This document shows positions 23,773-32,370 of a DNA stretch of 60,170 bases, piece by piece. The notes under the pieces were generated by a model. The model saw nothing but the letters and a program-made list of their open reading frames with translations, was not told the origin of the DNA and ran no database searches. Source of the stretch: a virus. Made by a program: the position numbers and the translations under genes. Each line of letters starts with the position of its first letter. Position 1 is the first letter of the stretch. Location of the stretch: IMG/VR virus record IMGVR_UViG_3300046538_000299, positions 1 to 60,170 of that record; one strand, given 5' to 3'.

Positions 23773-24167
23773 TATGGGCAGGATTGAATCTGGCCAGCAT
23801 CGTTGAAGTAGCAGTTCTTCCCGCGTTCCTTGCTATACCGAAGCCCATTTCCCAATGGCACTCCATTCCTGTCCTGAAGCTTCTCATTCAAGCGAGTGCA
23901 GGAGGGTGTGCCGCTGTTCTCTCGAAACATCGAGGTCTGTTCTTTGTCGCATTTCGCGCGAAGGTCTTCGGTTATTTCAACTGTGTGCCTGTCGTAGTCG
24001 TTGGACATCTTATCCAGTCGATCGCAAGTCGGCGTTCCGTTGTTATCGCGAAACATTGAGGCGCGCTCCTTTTCGCATTTCTGCCTCATTTCTTGTACCT
24101 GCGGACTGTCTGCCGCCACCGCGACGACGGGGGTCAACAACGCCAGGACAATTACCAGATTTCTCAT
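23772..24167 (-). CDS. Secreted repeat protein with cysteine pairs
   Basis: 131 residues from ATG 24167 (AAAGGAG upstream). Signal peptide RNLVIVLALLTPVVAVAA with cleavage after AVAA. The mature part has two similar units of about 40 residues: KCEKERASMFRDNNGTPTC and KCDKEQTSMFRENSGTPSC, then a partial third (YSKERGKNCYFND). Two Cys per unit suggest disulfides in the periplasm. On the minus strand among late genes, so likely expressed in the lysogen. Confidence 0.75.
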   Translation of the reverse strand: MRNLVIVLALLTPVVAVAADSPQVQEMRQKCEKERASMFRDNNGTPTCDRLDKMSNDYDRHTVEITEDLRAKCDKEQTSMFRENSGTPSCTRLNEKLQDRNGVPLGNGLRYSKERGKNCYFNDAGQIQSCP

Positions 24168-24272
24168 CGACACCACTCCTTTGCCGCCGCTGTCCTGCCT
24201 GGTTTATTTCGTTCAGGCGACCAGCGTGTGGTTTTTATTTCGCGTGGAAAATAAAGAGAGGGCGACTCCAGA

Positions 24273-24353
24273 GGGTGCTGTAACACCCAAGGGAGACGCC
24301 AGATCGCAGCGTGTACCTGCAAGCCAGCCAAGGCCCTCACTGCTCGCGCGAGC
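24273..24353 (+). promoter_or_regulatory. Structured leader before com-like gene
   Basis: The 223-base gap 24168-24390 holds two hairpins: GGGTG-CTGTAA-CACCC at 24273-24288 and the palindrome GCTCGCGCGAGC at 24342-24353. No T-run follows, so they are not simple terminators. They lie in the leader of the com-like/bacteriocin pair and may take part in translational control. Confidence 0.45.
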
Positions 24354-24390
24354 GGGGCGGAGCCTAGCAGAAAACCATAAGGCTTTGCAG

Positions 24391-24576
24391 ATGTTGAAAG
24401 ATTGCAGATGTGGAACGTGCAAAAAACTTCTCGCCCGTATCGGCGAGATGACCGAGCTCCAGATCAAATGTTCCCGATGCGGGACGTTGAATCATGTGAG
24501 GGCCACGAGCCCCGAGCGATCGCCTTTGAGCGACATGAAAGCGGAAATCTCCGCGACAAATCATTCGTCTCGATAG
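24391..24576 (+). CDS. com: Com-like zinc-finger translational regulator
   Basis: 61 residues. Cys5, Cys7, Cys10 and Cys27, Cys30 (CRCGTCKKLL ... IKCSRCGTLN) give the knuckle of Mu Com, an RNA-binding protein that opens a hairpin to allow translation of mom. Start at ATG 24391 with TAAGG upstream. It ends 8 bases before the bacteriocin start, so that gene is the natural target here. Confidence 0.8.
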   Translation: MLKDCRCGTCKKLLARIGEMTELQIKCSRCGTLNHVRATSPERSPLSDMKAEISATNHSSR

Positions 24577-24584
24577 GTATTCAA

Positions 24585-25439
24585 ATGACGCTTACGATCT
24601 ACCCACCAATTGCTCAGAACGGCATTTCAGTCCTGCTGCCCCAAACAGAAATTAGACTAGGGCAGTACCTGCAGTCGCCTAACAAGCGCTGGAAGCTGCT
24701 CTACAAGCAAGAAGACACGGATCTGGTTCTATTCGACGGTGATATTGCAGTCTGGTCGGCTTATTGGGCAACACCGTATTCGACGCAGATATACCCACAG
24801 CGCTACGACGTGGGCGAATACAGCCGCGTGATGATGAACGGCCATTTGTCTCTAATGGACCGCGAGCGTGGTCGGATCTGGAACGCGACTACCAGTACTC
24901 CGCTGGACGGCAATTTCGCTGCCGCCGCTGTCCGGACCTTTACCCAGCTTCAGGATGACGGCAACCTCGTTACCATTGACGCGATTCCAGTCTGGGCCGC
25001 CAATAAGTCAATCCCTGTAACACCAGATATTCCTGCTGTGCTAATCCCACCAGGCACCAGCCTCGCTCAAGGGGATCAGCTTAAAATCGGTTCCTATTTG
25101 TTTGTGTTCCAAACTGACGGGAATCTGGTGCTTTACGGCCCAAACAACTCCGTTGTATGGGCTAGCTACACCCAGGGCGGAACCATTGCTGCAATGCAGG
25201 AAGATGGCAACTTCGTGATCTACGACGGCAACATGAAGCCCCTCTGGTACACCGGCACTACCGCCTTCCCAGGCGCTCATGCACGTATCCAGGCGGATGG
25301 CAGCTTTTCCATCGTAGTCCACAAGGTGGTCTGGGCTAGGTTTGGCTACACGCCTGTCGTAAAGGCGCGTCCTGTATTTTACCCGGACAACAGCGCTGCC
25401 GGGCCTAAGACCTACGATCATGTTATCTACACGTTCTAG
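24585..25439 (+). CDS. llpA: Lectin-like bacteriocin (LlpA/pyocin L/putidacin L family)
   Basis: 284 residues, no signal peptide, the size of putidacin L1. Two monocot-mannose-binding lectin domains in tandem plus a C-terminal tail. Sugar-pocket motif QxDxNxVxY is intact twice in the C-terminal domain (QTDGNLVLY at 176-184, QEDGNFVIY at 205-213) and degenerate in the N-terminal one (QEDTDLVLF, QDDGNLVTI), the known LlpA arrangement. VVWARFGYTP near residue 250 matches the family's end. Kills related Pseudomonas by binding LPS sugar and BamA. Weak RBS (AGG), which fits a need for Com. Confidence 0.92.
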   Translation: MTLTIYPPIAQNGISVLLPQTEIRLGQYLQSPNKRWKLLYKQEDTDLVLFDGDIAVWSAYWATPYSTQIYPQRYDVGEYSRVMMNGHLSLMDRERGRIWNATTSTPLDGNFAAAAVRTFTQLQDDGNLVTIDAIPVWAANKSIPVTPDIPAVLIPPGTSLAQGDQLKIGSYLFVFQTDGNLVLYGPNNSVVWASYTQGGTIAAMQEDGNFVIYDGNMKPLWYTGTTAFPGAHARIQADGSFSIVVHKVVWARFGYTPVVKARPVFYPDNSAAGPKTYDHVIYTF

Positions 25440-25453
25440 TCAGTAGCTGAACG

Positions 25454-25489
25454 CGGCCAGTTTGACTTGGCAAGGAAAACTGGCCGTTT
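25454..25489 (+). terminator. Terminator after llpA
   Basis: CGGCCAGTTT, 13-base loop, AAACTGGCCG, then TTTAT. Ten-bp perfect stem 15 bases after the llpA stop. Confidence 0.75.
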
Positions 25490-25529
25490 ATAGCTGAAAA
25501 CCCTCTTTCGTCACACTAAACAAACTTCT

Positions 25530-25557
25530 AGCCCCGGCACATATGGTGGGGCTTTTT
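25530..25557 (+). terminator. Second terminator, before the holin genes
   Basis: AGCCCC, 12-base loop, GGGGCT then TTTTC. With the one at 25454 it insulates the accessory block from the late operon. Confidence 0.65.
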
Positions 25558-25581
25558 CATGCCCAGTACGGAGTCGAGCGC

Positions 25582-25911
25582 ATGGAGTTACTTCACCGCC
25601 TGCTCGACAAACTCGACTGGCTTGTCGCAGGGCTGATTGGCGCGATCGTCGCCAGTTGGTGGCACAAGGATGACCTCAAGGACCTATGGTCCTGGGCGAT
25701 CTTCCTCGTCACCGGGATTGCCTGCGCTTTCTACCTGACCGGCATCGTGTGCGACCGCTTCAGTGTGGTCGAGCCCAGCGATGTAGCGGGAGTCGGGTTC
25801 CTGCTCGGCGCGTTCGGCGGCTCCCTGATGGCAGCCATCAATCGCGCCATCAAAGCCGCTGACCTTTGGGCACTCATTCGCCAGCGGTTCGGGGGAGGCA
25901 ATCCACCATGA
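25582..25911 (+). CDS. Holin-like membrane protein
   Basis: 109 residues from ATG 25582 (GGAGTCGAG upstream; 25543 is inside the terminator). Three membrane segments: LDWLVAGLIGAIVASWW, LWSWAIFLVTGIACAFYLTGIV and VGFLLGAFGGSLMAAI, with a charged tail, the class I holin plan. Overlaps the next membrane gene by 4 bases. Would form the inner-membrane lesion that lets the endolysin out. Confidence 0.72.
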   Translation: MELLHRLLDKLDWLVAGLIGAIVASWWHKDDLKDLWSWAIFLVTGIACAFYLTGIVCDRFSVVEPSDVAGVGFLLGAFGGSLMAAINRAIKAADLWALIRQRFGGGNPP

Positions 25912-26267
25912 ACCTTGAACTGATCAACTCCATCGCCTGCGGCCTGATCGCGCTGTGGGCCACCTGGTGCGTGCTGAGCGGGAAGGTCCGTGATGGGATC
26001 GTCGGCAAGGTCATCTACTCGGCAATCGCCATAAGCGGCTTTGTCGTGATGACGCGCAACCAGACACTTTTCTTCGGCCCGACTAATGCCGGGCTAACGC
26101 TTCATGCATCCCTATGCTTGGCTGGAGTACGCCACATGTTCATGGTCACGTATTGGCCTGCTGTGAAGAAGTGGATCTGCTCGAAGTTGAACTGCGAGCA
26201 TTGCCTACGTGATCCGCGCTTTGGTGCGCAGCCTGGTCAGGTAGATCGTCGCCGCCGGCCGCGCTGA
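25908..26267 (+). CDS. Second small membrane protein of the holin pair
   Basis: 119 residues. Membrane segments near residues 5-23, 33-48 and 60-80, then a basic cysteine-bearing tail (NCEHCLRDPRFG). Coupled by ATGA to the holin-like gene. Could be a holin partner or antiholin. Confidence 0.65.
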   Translation: MNLELINSIACGLIALWATWCVLSGKVRDGIVGKVIYSAIAISGFVVMTRNQTLFFGPTNAGLTLHASLCLAGVRHMFMVTYWPAVKKWICSKLNCEHCLRDPRFGAQPGQVDRRRRPR

Positions 26268-26268
26268 T

Positions 26269-26307
26269 CCGCGCCACAAATTAAAATGCGCCCGTTTCGT
26301 GGCGCGG
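26269..26307 (+). terminator. Long-loop hairpin after holin pair
   Basis: CCGCGCCAC ... GTGGCGCGG with a 21-base AT-rich loop. No T-run, so more likely an RNA-processing or pause structure than a strong terminator. Confidence 0.4.
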
Positions 26308-26325
26308 GATATTTCGGAGCAAGCC

Positions 26326-26529
26326 ATGCCCAGAAAACCTAAAGAGCAGTTGCCGCCGCCCGCCCAGGAAGCGCCCCCTGCTGTGGATATCAATGCCGAG
26401 GTCGGCCATCTCGACCGAGCAATCACGACCGCCCTCAACGCGGCAGTGGCTGGTGGACTGCCAAAAGGTTACATAGTCGCGGTTCTCCACGCTCACGCGT
26501 TGAAGCAGACACAGCAGCTGTTGGGTTGA
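26326..26529 (+). CDS. Hypothetical late protein (67 aa)
   Basis: GGAG before ATG 26326. Proline-rich head, then a helical unit (VGHLDRAITTALNAAVAGGLPKGYIVAVLHAHALKQTQQLL). Common just before packaging genes; function unknown. Confidence 0.62.
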   Translation: MPRKPKEQLPPPAQEAPPAVDINAEVGHLDRAITTALNAAVAGGLPKGYIVAVLHAHALKQTQQLLG

Positions 26530-26533
26530 GCCC

Positions 26534-27049
26534 ATGACGACCATTGCCTACAAAGACGGCGTCATCGCCTATGACTCCCGTCAAACCCGAAGCGGCTCGA
26601 TTGTCTCCGACGATGCTGAGAAGTCCGAGCTTGTGAATGGCGTTCGATTCTTCCTGGCGGGCGCTGTGTGCGACATGCCGGCGCTGATAACTGCTTACTT
26701 CGGTACACCCTCGCCCGTGCCCCTGGAGTGCTCAGGTTACGTGGTGGATGGCGGCAAGCTGCTGCTGATCGGTCACGACGACAAGACGGGCATCTGGAAG
26801 CAAGAGCTCGACTTGTCCAATCCTGATGCTATCGGATGTGGCGCTCCGTATGCGTTGACCGCAATGGATATGGGAGCCAGTGCCACTGATGCGGTGCGAG
26901 CTGCGATGAAGCGGGACATTTACACAGGCGAAGGTGCGAGCCATCAGGATATCTGTCGAACCAGGTGTTCACGCGGTTTAGGCTCGGCTATCACAGGCTG
27001 GCACATGCGCTGCTTGAAAGTCGAATCAAATGACCACACTCTCCAGTAA
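26534..27049 (+). CDS. Proteasome/HslV-like Ntn-hydrolase, possibly frameshifted near the end
   Basis: Opens MTTIAYKDGVIAYDSRQT, the HslV/proteasome-beta start where Thr2 becomes the nucleophile. Later GYVVDGGKLLLIGHD and GAPYALTAMDMGASATDAVRAAMKRDIYTG follow the phage family. The family normally ends soon after YTGG with K/R-V-R-x-F/I; here that continuation (KVRAIRI) lies in another frame and ends at 26981, while the open frame runs 30 residues further without family pattern. A one-base change near 26932 is likely. Confidence 0.65.
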   Translation: MTTIAYKDGVIAYDSRQTRSGSIVSDDAEKSELVNGVRFFLAGAVCDMPALITAYFGTPSPVPLECSGYVVDGGKLLLIGHDDKTGIWKQELDLSNPDAIGCGAPYALTAMDMGASATDAVRAAMKRDIYTGEGASHQDICRTRCSRGLGSAITGWHMRCLKVESNDHTLQ

Positions 27050-27069
27050 AAGCAAATGGAGAGCAGGAA

Positions 27070-27276
27070 ATGGCAGAGCTTAAGGTAGGCGACCTTGTAA
27101 CTCACCCCGGTGTTGATTACGTCATGCGCATCACTGAGATTGGGCCGCGGCAGTACAGACCTGATCCGGCCATGTGGGCCAAGTGTCAATGGGATGATGG
27201 AACGCAAACCCATGGCCGCGAATTCAAGCTATCAGGCCTTGAAATTGCCGTCCGCCAGTCAGGTCGCAACGATTGA
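27070..27276 (+). CDS. Small protein, DUF2158-like
   Basis: 68 residues, AGCAGGAA upstream. LKVGDLVTHPGVDYVMRITEIG and WAKCQWDDGTQTHGREFKLSGLEI resemble the SH3-like fold of YodC/DUF2158 proteins. Function unknown. Confidence 0.6.
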   Translation: MAELKVGDLVTHPGVDYVMRITEIGPRQYRPDPAMWAKCQWDDGTQTHGREFKLSGLEIAVRQSGRND

Positions 27277-27294
27277 GTTTAAGGAATCGGAAAT

Positions 27295-27888
27295 ATGAAG
27301 CAACCCGACTGGGAGGCCATCGAACGCGCCTTCCGGGCGGGTGCGCTTTCCATCAGAACAATCGCTGACCGCCACGGCGTCAGCGACACCGCCATTCGCA
27401 AGAGAGCCAAGGCCGGCGGATGGGAGCGAGACCTATCCGAGCAGGTCCGTAAAGAGGTTCGCAACAAGCTGGTTCGCGGCGAGGTTCGCGCTGACCAATG
27501 TGCGAACCACGAGCAAGACGCTGAGATTATCGAAGAGGCCGCAGAGGAAGGCGCCACGGTAGTTCGCAGCCACCGCCGCGACATTCGCAAAGCCACGAAC
27601 CTTGCGAACCTGCTGATGGATGATCTGCTGACCACGATCAGCAAGCGAGAAGAGATCGAAGATTCGATCGATGCTGAGACCGCTAACGACACCAACGGCA
27701 TGCGCCGGGCAACCATGCTCGCTGCCGTCGGCCTCCCCAGCAACGCAAAGACCCTGTTTCAACTCTCGTCGGCCATGAAGAACCTGCAGGTGCTTGAGCG
27801 CACCGCTTACGGCCTGGACGACAAGGAGCAGCCGAACGACTCGGACGATCTGTCCAAGCTGATGGATGAATTATCGAAGGAAGCCTGA
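27295..27888 (+). CDS. terS: Terminase small subunit
   Basis: 197 residues. N-terminal HTH (WEAIERAFRAGALSIRTIADRHGVSDTAIRKRAKAGGW) for packaging-site recognition, helical oligomerisation core, acidic C-terminus (DDLSKLMDELSKEA). Directly precedes terL (3-base gap). Confidence 0.88.
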   Translation: MKQPDWEAIERAFRAGALSIRTIADRHGVSDTAIRKRAKAGGWERDLSEQVRKEVRNKLVRGEVRADQCANHEQDAEIIEEAAEEGATVVRSHRRDIRKATNLANLLMDDLLTTISKREEIEDSIDAETANDTNGMRRATMLAAVGLPSNAKTLFQLSSAMKNLQVLERTAYGLDDKEQPNDSDDLSKLMDELSKEA

Positions 27889-27891
27889 CCG

Positions 27892-29382
27892 ATGAAGCCC
27901 GAGCACCTGAATTTGCTCCGGGATCGGTATTGGCGTCTGAACAACCTATACTTCATCACCGACAAGCTCGGGAAGAAAGTCCGCTTCCGCATGACGCAGG
28001 AGCAGATCGATTACTTCCAAGGCATGCACACCCGCAACATCATTTTGAAGGCGCGTCAGCTCGGCTTCACCACGCTGGTGTGTATCGTCCAGCTGGATGC
28101 TGCACTGTTCGAGTCAGCCAAGTGCGCGCTGATCGCTCACACGCTGAACGACGCGAAGCGCTTGTTCCGAGAGAAGGTCAAGTACGCTTACGACAACCTG
28201 CCGGCGGAGATACGCCGCGCCAATCCCGCGCGCAACGATGCTGCCGGCGAGCTGGTGTTCAGCAAGGGCGGATCGCTCTACGTCTCAACGTCGTTCAGGG
28301 GCGGCACGCTTCGCTACCTGCACGTCTCCGAGTTCGGGAAGATCTGCGCCAAGTTTCCGCACAAGGCGCGCGAGATCGTCACGGGCGCATTCGAGGCGGT
28401 GGCGGCAGATTGCTTCGTCACCATCGAGTCGACTGCTGAAGGCCGGGCCGGATATTTCTTCGACTACAGCCAAGCAGCAGAGAAACAACAGCTTTCCGGT
28501 GTTCCGCTGGGCCTGCTGGACTGGAAATTCTTCTTCTTCAGTTGGTGGCGAAACCCGTTTTATTGGCTCGATCCTGAAGGCGTCATCATCCCGCAGCGGC
28601 TGACCGACTACTTCGATGGCCTGGCCGCCAAGCACGGAATCGTAACCAACCCCGGGCAGCGCGCCTGGTACGCGGCTAAGGAAATGACGCTCGGCGACGA
28701 CATGAAGCGGGAATACCCGTCGATTCCCGTCGAAGCGTTCCAGCAGTCGGTTGAAGGCGCGTATTACTCCAAGCAGTTCGCGAAGCTCTACGCGGCGCAG
28801 CGCATCGGCGTGCTGCCCGACAACAGCCACCTCCCGGTCCACACCTTCTGGGACATCGGCGTCGGCGACTCCACGGCGATCTGGTTCGTGCGGATCGTCG
28901 GTGAAGAGTTCCACATCATCGACTTCTACCAGAACAGCGGCGAAGGCCTGCGTCACTACATGAAGGTGCTCAAGGATCGGGGCTACACCTACGGCGAGCA
29001 CTGGGGCCCGCACGACATCGATAACCGCGAGTTCGGCAGCGACGGCAAGACCCGCCGCGAGCTGGCCCGTGAGGGCTACGAGATCGACGGCCAGCGCTAC
29101 AGCCTCAAGTTCTATGTCGTGCCGAGGCTCGGTATCGATGAAGGCATCGAGCAGGCGCGCGAGATCCTGCCTGCATGCGCTTTCGACGAATCGAAGTGTG
29201 AGGAGGGCATTACAGCCCTTGAGAGTTACCGCAAAGAGTGGGACGACAAGCGCGGTTGCTGGAAGGACAAGCCTCTTCACGACTGGTCGTCACACCCGGC
29301 AGACGGGTTCAGGTATTTCGCAGTCACTATGGCAAGACGCAAGCGCACTGGCGGCGTCCGCCGAATTGGAGGTTTGGCGTAA
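27892..29382 (+). CDS. terL: Terminase large subunit
   Basis: 496 residues. ATPase: Walker-A-like KARQLGFTT near residue 53, coupling region around TIESTAEGR. Nuclease: HTFWDIGVGDSTAIWF starts the RNase-H-like domain with the first Asp, and HDIDNREFG and LHDWSSHPADGFRY supply later acids. Pumps DNA into the head and cuts it. Ends in the first bases of the portal gene. Confidence 0.94.
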   Translation: MKPEHLNLLRDRYWRLNNLYFITDKLGKKVRFRMTQEQIDYFQGMHTRNIILKARQLGFTTLVCIVQLDAALFESAKCALIAHTLNDAKRLFREKVKYAYDNLPAEIRRANPARNDAAGELVFSKGGSLYVSTSFRGGTLRYLHVSEFGKICAKFPHKAREIVTGAFEAVAADCFVTIESTAEGRAGYFFDYSQAAEKQQLSGVPLGLLDWKFFFFSWWRNPFYWLDPEGVIIPQRLTDYFDGLAAKHGIVTNPGQRAWYAAKEMTLGDDMKREYPSIPVEAFQQSVEGAYYSKQFAKLYAAQRIGVLPDNSHLPVHTFWDIGVGDSTAIWFVRIVGEEFHIIDFYQNSGEGLRHYMKVLKDRGYTYGEHWGPHDIDNREFGSDGKTRRELAREGYEIDGQRYSLKFYVVPRLGIDEGIEQAREILPACAFDESKCEEGITALESYRKEWDDKRGCWKDKPLHDWSSHPADGFRYFAVTMARRKRTGGVRRIGGLA

Positions 29383-30842
29383 TGCCTGTTCAATCCACAA
29401 ATCCAGAATACGAAGTCCACCTGCCCGAGTGGCAGATGATGGACGATGCGCTCGAAGGCGCATGCGCGATCAATCGCAGCGCGAAGTATCTGCCCAAGCC
29501 ATCTGGCATGGTTGAGGCGGAGAAGATCGATGCGGCAGGGAATGCCTACCTCTACAGAAACTACCGCGACCGGGCTCAGTACGAGCACTGGGTGCGGGAC
29601 TCTCTGCGCTCGATGATGGGCTTGGTCTCCCGGCTCATCCCTGAGATCAGCCTCCCGTCTGGGCTTAAGGATCTGGAAGATAACGCCACCGCCGACGGCT
29701 TCGCCCTCAAGCAGCTGTTCTTGCGCATGGTGCGCCAGACCGTTTCCCACGGGCGCATCCCGCTGGTGGTGAACGTCGACGACAGCGGCAAGCCGTACTT
29801 CTCGACCTATGCCACCCGCAATGCGATCAACTGGGACACAGCGGACCAAGGCGGTCGGCAGGACCTGGTACTGGCTGTGTTCCGCGAATTCCGGCGCAAG
29901 TCCGAGGATCGATACAGTCACGAATGCGTCACCGTCTACCGCGAGTTCTACATGGTCGGCAACGTCTGCTACACGGCGGTGCGCGACGAGGGCGGCGAGC
30001 TGATCGAGGACGAGCGACCACTCGGCACGATCGGCAACAATAATCAGCTGGTGCGCGGCTTGGGTTACCTGCCGGTCATCTACTGCGGCTCTACCGACAA
30101 CTCCCCGGACGTCGACGAAGTCCCGCTGCTGACAATGGCGCGCGCCGCCGTCAAGTCCTACCAGCTGAGTGCCGACTACTTCACCGCGCTGCACCAGACC
30201 AGTCACCCGCAGCCGTGGGTCGCCGGCCTGGACGAGAAGGTCGAGCTGACCGTGACCGGCCCATCTGCGGCTTGGGATTTGGGCCCCAGCGGATCGTGCG
30301 GCTATCTGGAATTCCAGGGCGCGGGAATCGAGGCTGTTCGCACGGCGATGAGTGACCAGAAGAGCGCTGCGCTTGAAGCTGGTGCCAAGGTGATGGATGC
30401 CACCGGCGGTACTGAGTCGGGGGAAGCCCGGAAGACTCGCCAGAACGACCAGCACGCCACACTGCACAGCATCGTCATGTCTGTTGCAGAAGCGATCGAG
30501 CAAGGCCTGCGGTATGCGGCTGAGTGGACCGGTTACAACCCCGACGATGTGACGTTCACGGTTAAGCCTGAGTTCATCACGCCGGTGGTCGATCCTCAGG
30601 TTCTGGCAGAGCTGCAAAAGGCCGTGATGGCCGGAACTGTCAGCGCGGACACCTACTGGCTCTACCTCACCACCGGCAAGCTTCCCGAGCGGGGCTACGA
30701 CGATGAGTCGGAACTGATCAGCGACGAACGTGAGTCCGCTGGCATCAACCTGGACAACCAAAATGGCGATAGTACCGGCAGAACAGGACGCGCAGCTGCT
30801 GGAGCAGACGACCCGGCACTCAGTGATGATCGAGCGGCTTAA
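29382..30842 (+). CDS. Portal protein (DUF4055 type)
   Basis: 486 residues. Start ATG 29382 overlaps the terL stop (TAATG). HPQPWVAGL and the central TGPSAAWDLGPSGSCGYLEFQGAGIEAVRTAMSDQKSAALEAGAKVM are characteristic of DUF4055 portals, followed by AEAIEQGLRYAAEW. Forms the dodecameric DNA gate of the head. Confidence 0.92.
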   Translation: MPVQSTNPEYEVHLPEWQMMDDALEGACAINRSAKYLPKPSGMVEAEKIDAAGNAYLYRNYRDRAQYEHWVRDSLRSMMGLVSRLIPEISLPSGLKDLEDNATADGFALKQLFLRMVRQTVSHGRIPLVVNVDDSGKPYFSTYATRNAINWDTADQGGRQDLVLAVFREFRRKSEDRYSHECVTVYREFYMVGNVCYTAVRDEGGELIEDERPLGTIGNNNQLVRGLGYLPVIYCGSTDNSPDVDEVPLLTMARAAVKSYQLSADYFTALHQTSHPQPWVAGLDEKVELTVTGPSAAWDLGPSGSCGYLEFQGAGIEAVRTAMSDQKSAALEAGAKVMDATGGTESGEARKTRQNDQHATLHSIVMSVAEAIEQGLRYAAEWTGYNPDDVTFTVKPEFITPVVDPQVLAELQKAVMAGTVSADTYWLYLTTGKLPERGYDDESELISDERESAGINLDNQNGDSTGRTGRAAAGADDPALSDDRAA

Positions 30843-31854
30843 GGCTGGCGAGGTCAAGAAATTCGGGAAGTACCTGCGCCAGATAGACACGGTCGTGAGG
30901 GACCAGCTGACCCGAAAGGAACTGACGACCTACAGCCGTCAGCGTCTGGAAGAGTTCCTGGCGCGCGTCGATGGCAAGTTGCTCGACATCTACAAGGCCT
31001 ATGCCAATGTGGTTCAGGCTGACTTGGTCGACATCGCGCTCTACGAGTCGACGTTCGAGGCCAGCAGCCTGAATCATGCGTTCTCGATTGATGCTGTCGT
31101 GCCGAGCAACGCGGTGATCCGAGCGGCGGTGTTCTCCTATCCGCTTCAGGTGAGCGGGCTCGACGGCGGCAAGCTGTTGAAGCCATTCCTCAGCGGCTGG
31201 ACTCGCGCCGAGACGATGCGAGTCACCAACACCATCAGGCTCGGCTTCGGCCAGGGCCAGACGAATGCCCAAATAATCCAGGCCGTTCGCGGTACCGCCG
31301 GGCAGAACTTCACGGATGGCGTCCTGGCAATAAGCAACCGCAACGCTGCATCAGTTGTGCAAACCGCGATCCAGCATGTGGCCACCACCGCGCGGATGGA
31401 GACGCTGAAGGCGAACCCTGATGTCGTTCAAGGCTACCGCTGGGTGTCGACACTGGATCGGAAGACTTCGCAGCAGTGCAAGGGCCTCGACGGTCGAGTG
31501 TTCAAGGTCGGCAACGGGCCGCTACCTCCGGCGCACATCAATTGCCGGTCGACCACCACGGCGGTGACTCGGCTCGACGACTTCTTTTCGGACGGTGCCA
31601 CTCGCGCTTCAATCGGCGATGACGGTGGCGGGCAGGTCGATGCCTCGCTGACTTATTACACCTGGCTGGCAACTCAACCCGCCAGTTTCCAAGATGCGGC
31701 GCTGGGTCCGGTGCGCGGAAAGCTCTTCCGCAATGGAGGTCTCTCGCCTGAGAAGTTCGCAAAGCTGCAGCTCGACAAGTCATTCAAACCGTTGACCTTG
31801 GCCGAACTCAAAGAGATCGAGCCGGAAATGTTCAAGCGTGCCGGTGTAAACTGA
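30763..31854 (+). CDS. Head morphogenesis protein (SPP1 gp7/Mu F type)
   Basis: 363 residues, overlapping the portal end by 80 bases. C-terminal domain has GYRWVSTLDRKTSQQCKGLDGRVFKVGNGPLPPAHINCRSTTTAV, the Mu-F/SPP1 gp7 signature with conserved Cys and His. Minor head protein joining the portal during assembly. Confidence 0.92.
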   Translation: MAIVPAEQDAQLLEQTTRHSVMIERLKAGEVKKFGKYLRQIDTVVRDQLTRKELTTYSRQRLEEFLARVDGKLLDIYKAYANVVQADLVDIALYESTFEASSLNHAFSIDAVVPSNAVIRAAVFSYPLQVSGLDGGKLLKPFLSGWTRAETMRVTNTIRLGFGQGQTNAQIIQAVRGTAGQNFTDGVLAISNRNAASVVQTAIQHVATTARMETLKANPDVVQGYRWVSTLDRKTSQQCKGLDGRVFKVGNGPLPPAHINCRSTTTAVTRLDDFFSDGATRASIGDDGGGQVDASLTYYTWLATQPASFQDAALGPVRGKLFRNGGLSPEKFAKLQLDKSFKPLTLAELKEIEPEMFKRAGVN

Positions 31855-31878
31855 CCGCCCATCCCACCAGGGCGCGCC

Positions 31879-32367
31879 ATGATCATCGTCGAGCACGGTA
31901 AGGGCGACAATCCCGAGGCGAACAGCTACACCGACACGGACGCGCTCCGGTTCCATGGCGACTACTACGGGTTTCCGGTGCCTGCTGATGAGCCCGGCCG
32001 AGCCAAGTATCTGCTGAAGGCTGCGCGGGCTATGGATGCGATGCAGTGGAAGGGCAGGCCCTCATCATCCAGACAGCCTTTAGCCTGGCCTCGCGACGGG
32101 ATCGTGCTCGACGGGGAACTCCTCAGCAAGTCGATGATCCCCTACGGCATCTGCCACGGGCAAACCATGCTGGCCATCGAGCTCTACGCCGCTGATCACG
32201 GAATAGAACTGCAGGAGCCCACGCATGCGTTCGACGGTAAGAAGCGGCTGTCACTGACGCGCAGCACCTCCGGCAACCGCAACCATCCGCCGCTGTGGGT
32301 GGAAAGCAGGACGCAATTCGCGGATTATCTCGCACTGCGCGGCTTGCGCTTGGTAGCTAAGGGATAG
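31879..32367 (+). CDS. Head-tail adaptor of DnaT-like/gp15-type family
   Basis: 162 residues. IIVEHGKGDNPEANSYTDTDALRFHGDYYG, then YLLKAARAMDAMQWKGRPSSSRQPLAWPRDGIVLDG match phage proteins labelled 'DnaT-like ssDNA-binding' that sit by the head-tail connector. Packaging-neck role is more likely here than DNA binding. The C-terminal 40 residues look less conserved. Confidence 0.7.
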   Translation: MIIVEHGKGDNPEANSYTDTDALRFHGDYYGFPVPADEPGRAKYLLKAARAMDAMQWKGRPSSSRQPLAWPRDGIVLDGELLSKSMIPYGICHGQTMLAIELYAADHGIELQEPTHAFDGKKRLSLTRSTSGNRNHPPLWVESRTQFADYLALRGLRLVAKG

Positions 32368-32370
32368 CGA

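Noticed and set aside
28285-29280. 331-residue open frame antisense to terL
   Set aside because: Shadow of terL in GC-rich DNA; no RBS, and the sense frame has clear terminase motifs.
29277-30890. 537-residue open frame antisense to the portal gene
   Set aside because: Covers the portal gene exactly, with low-complexity translation; the portal signature is on the plus strand.
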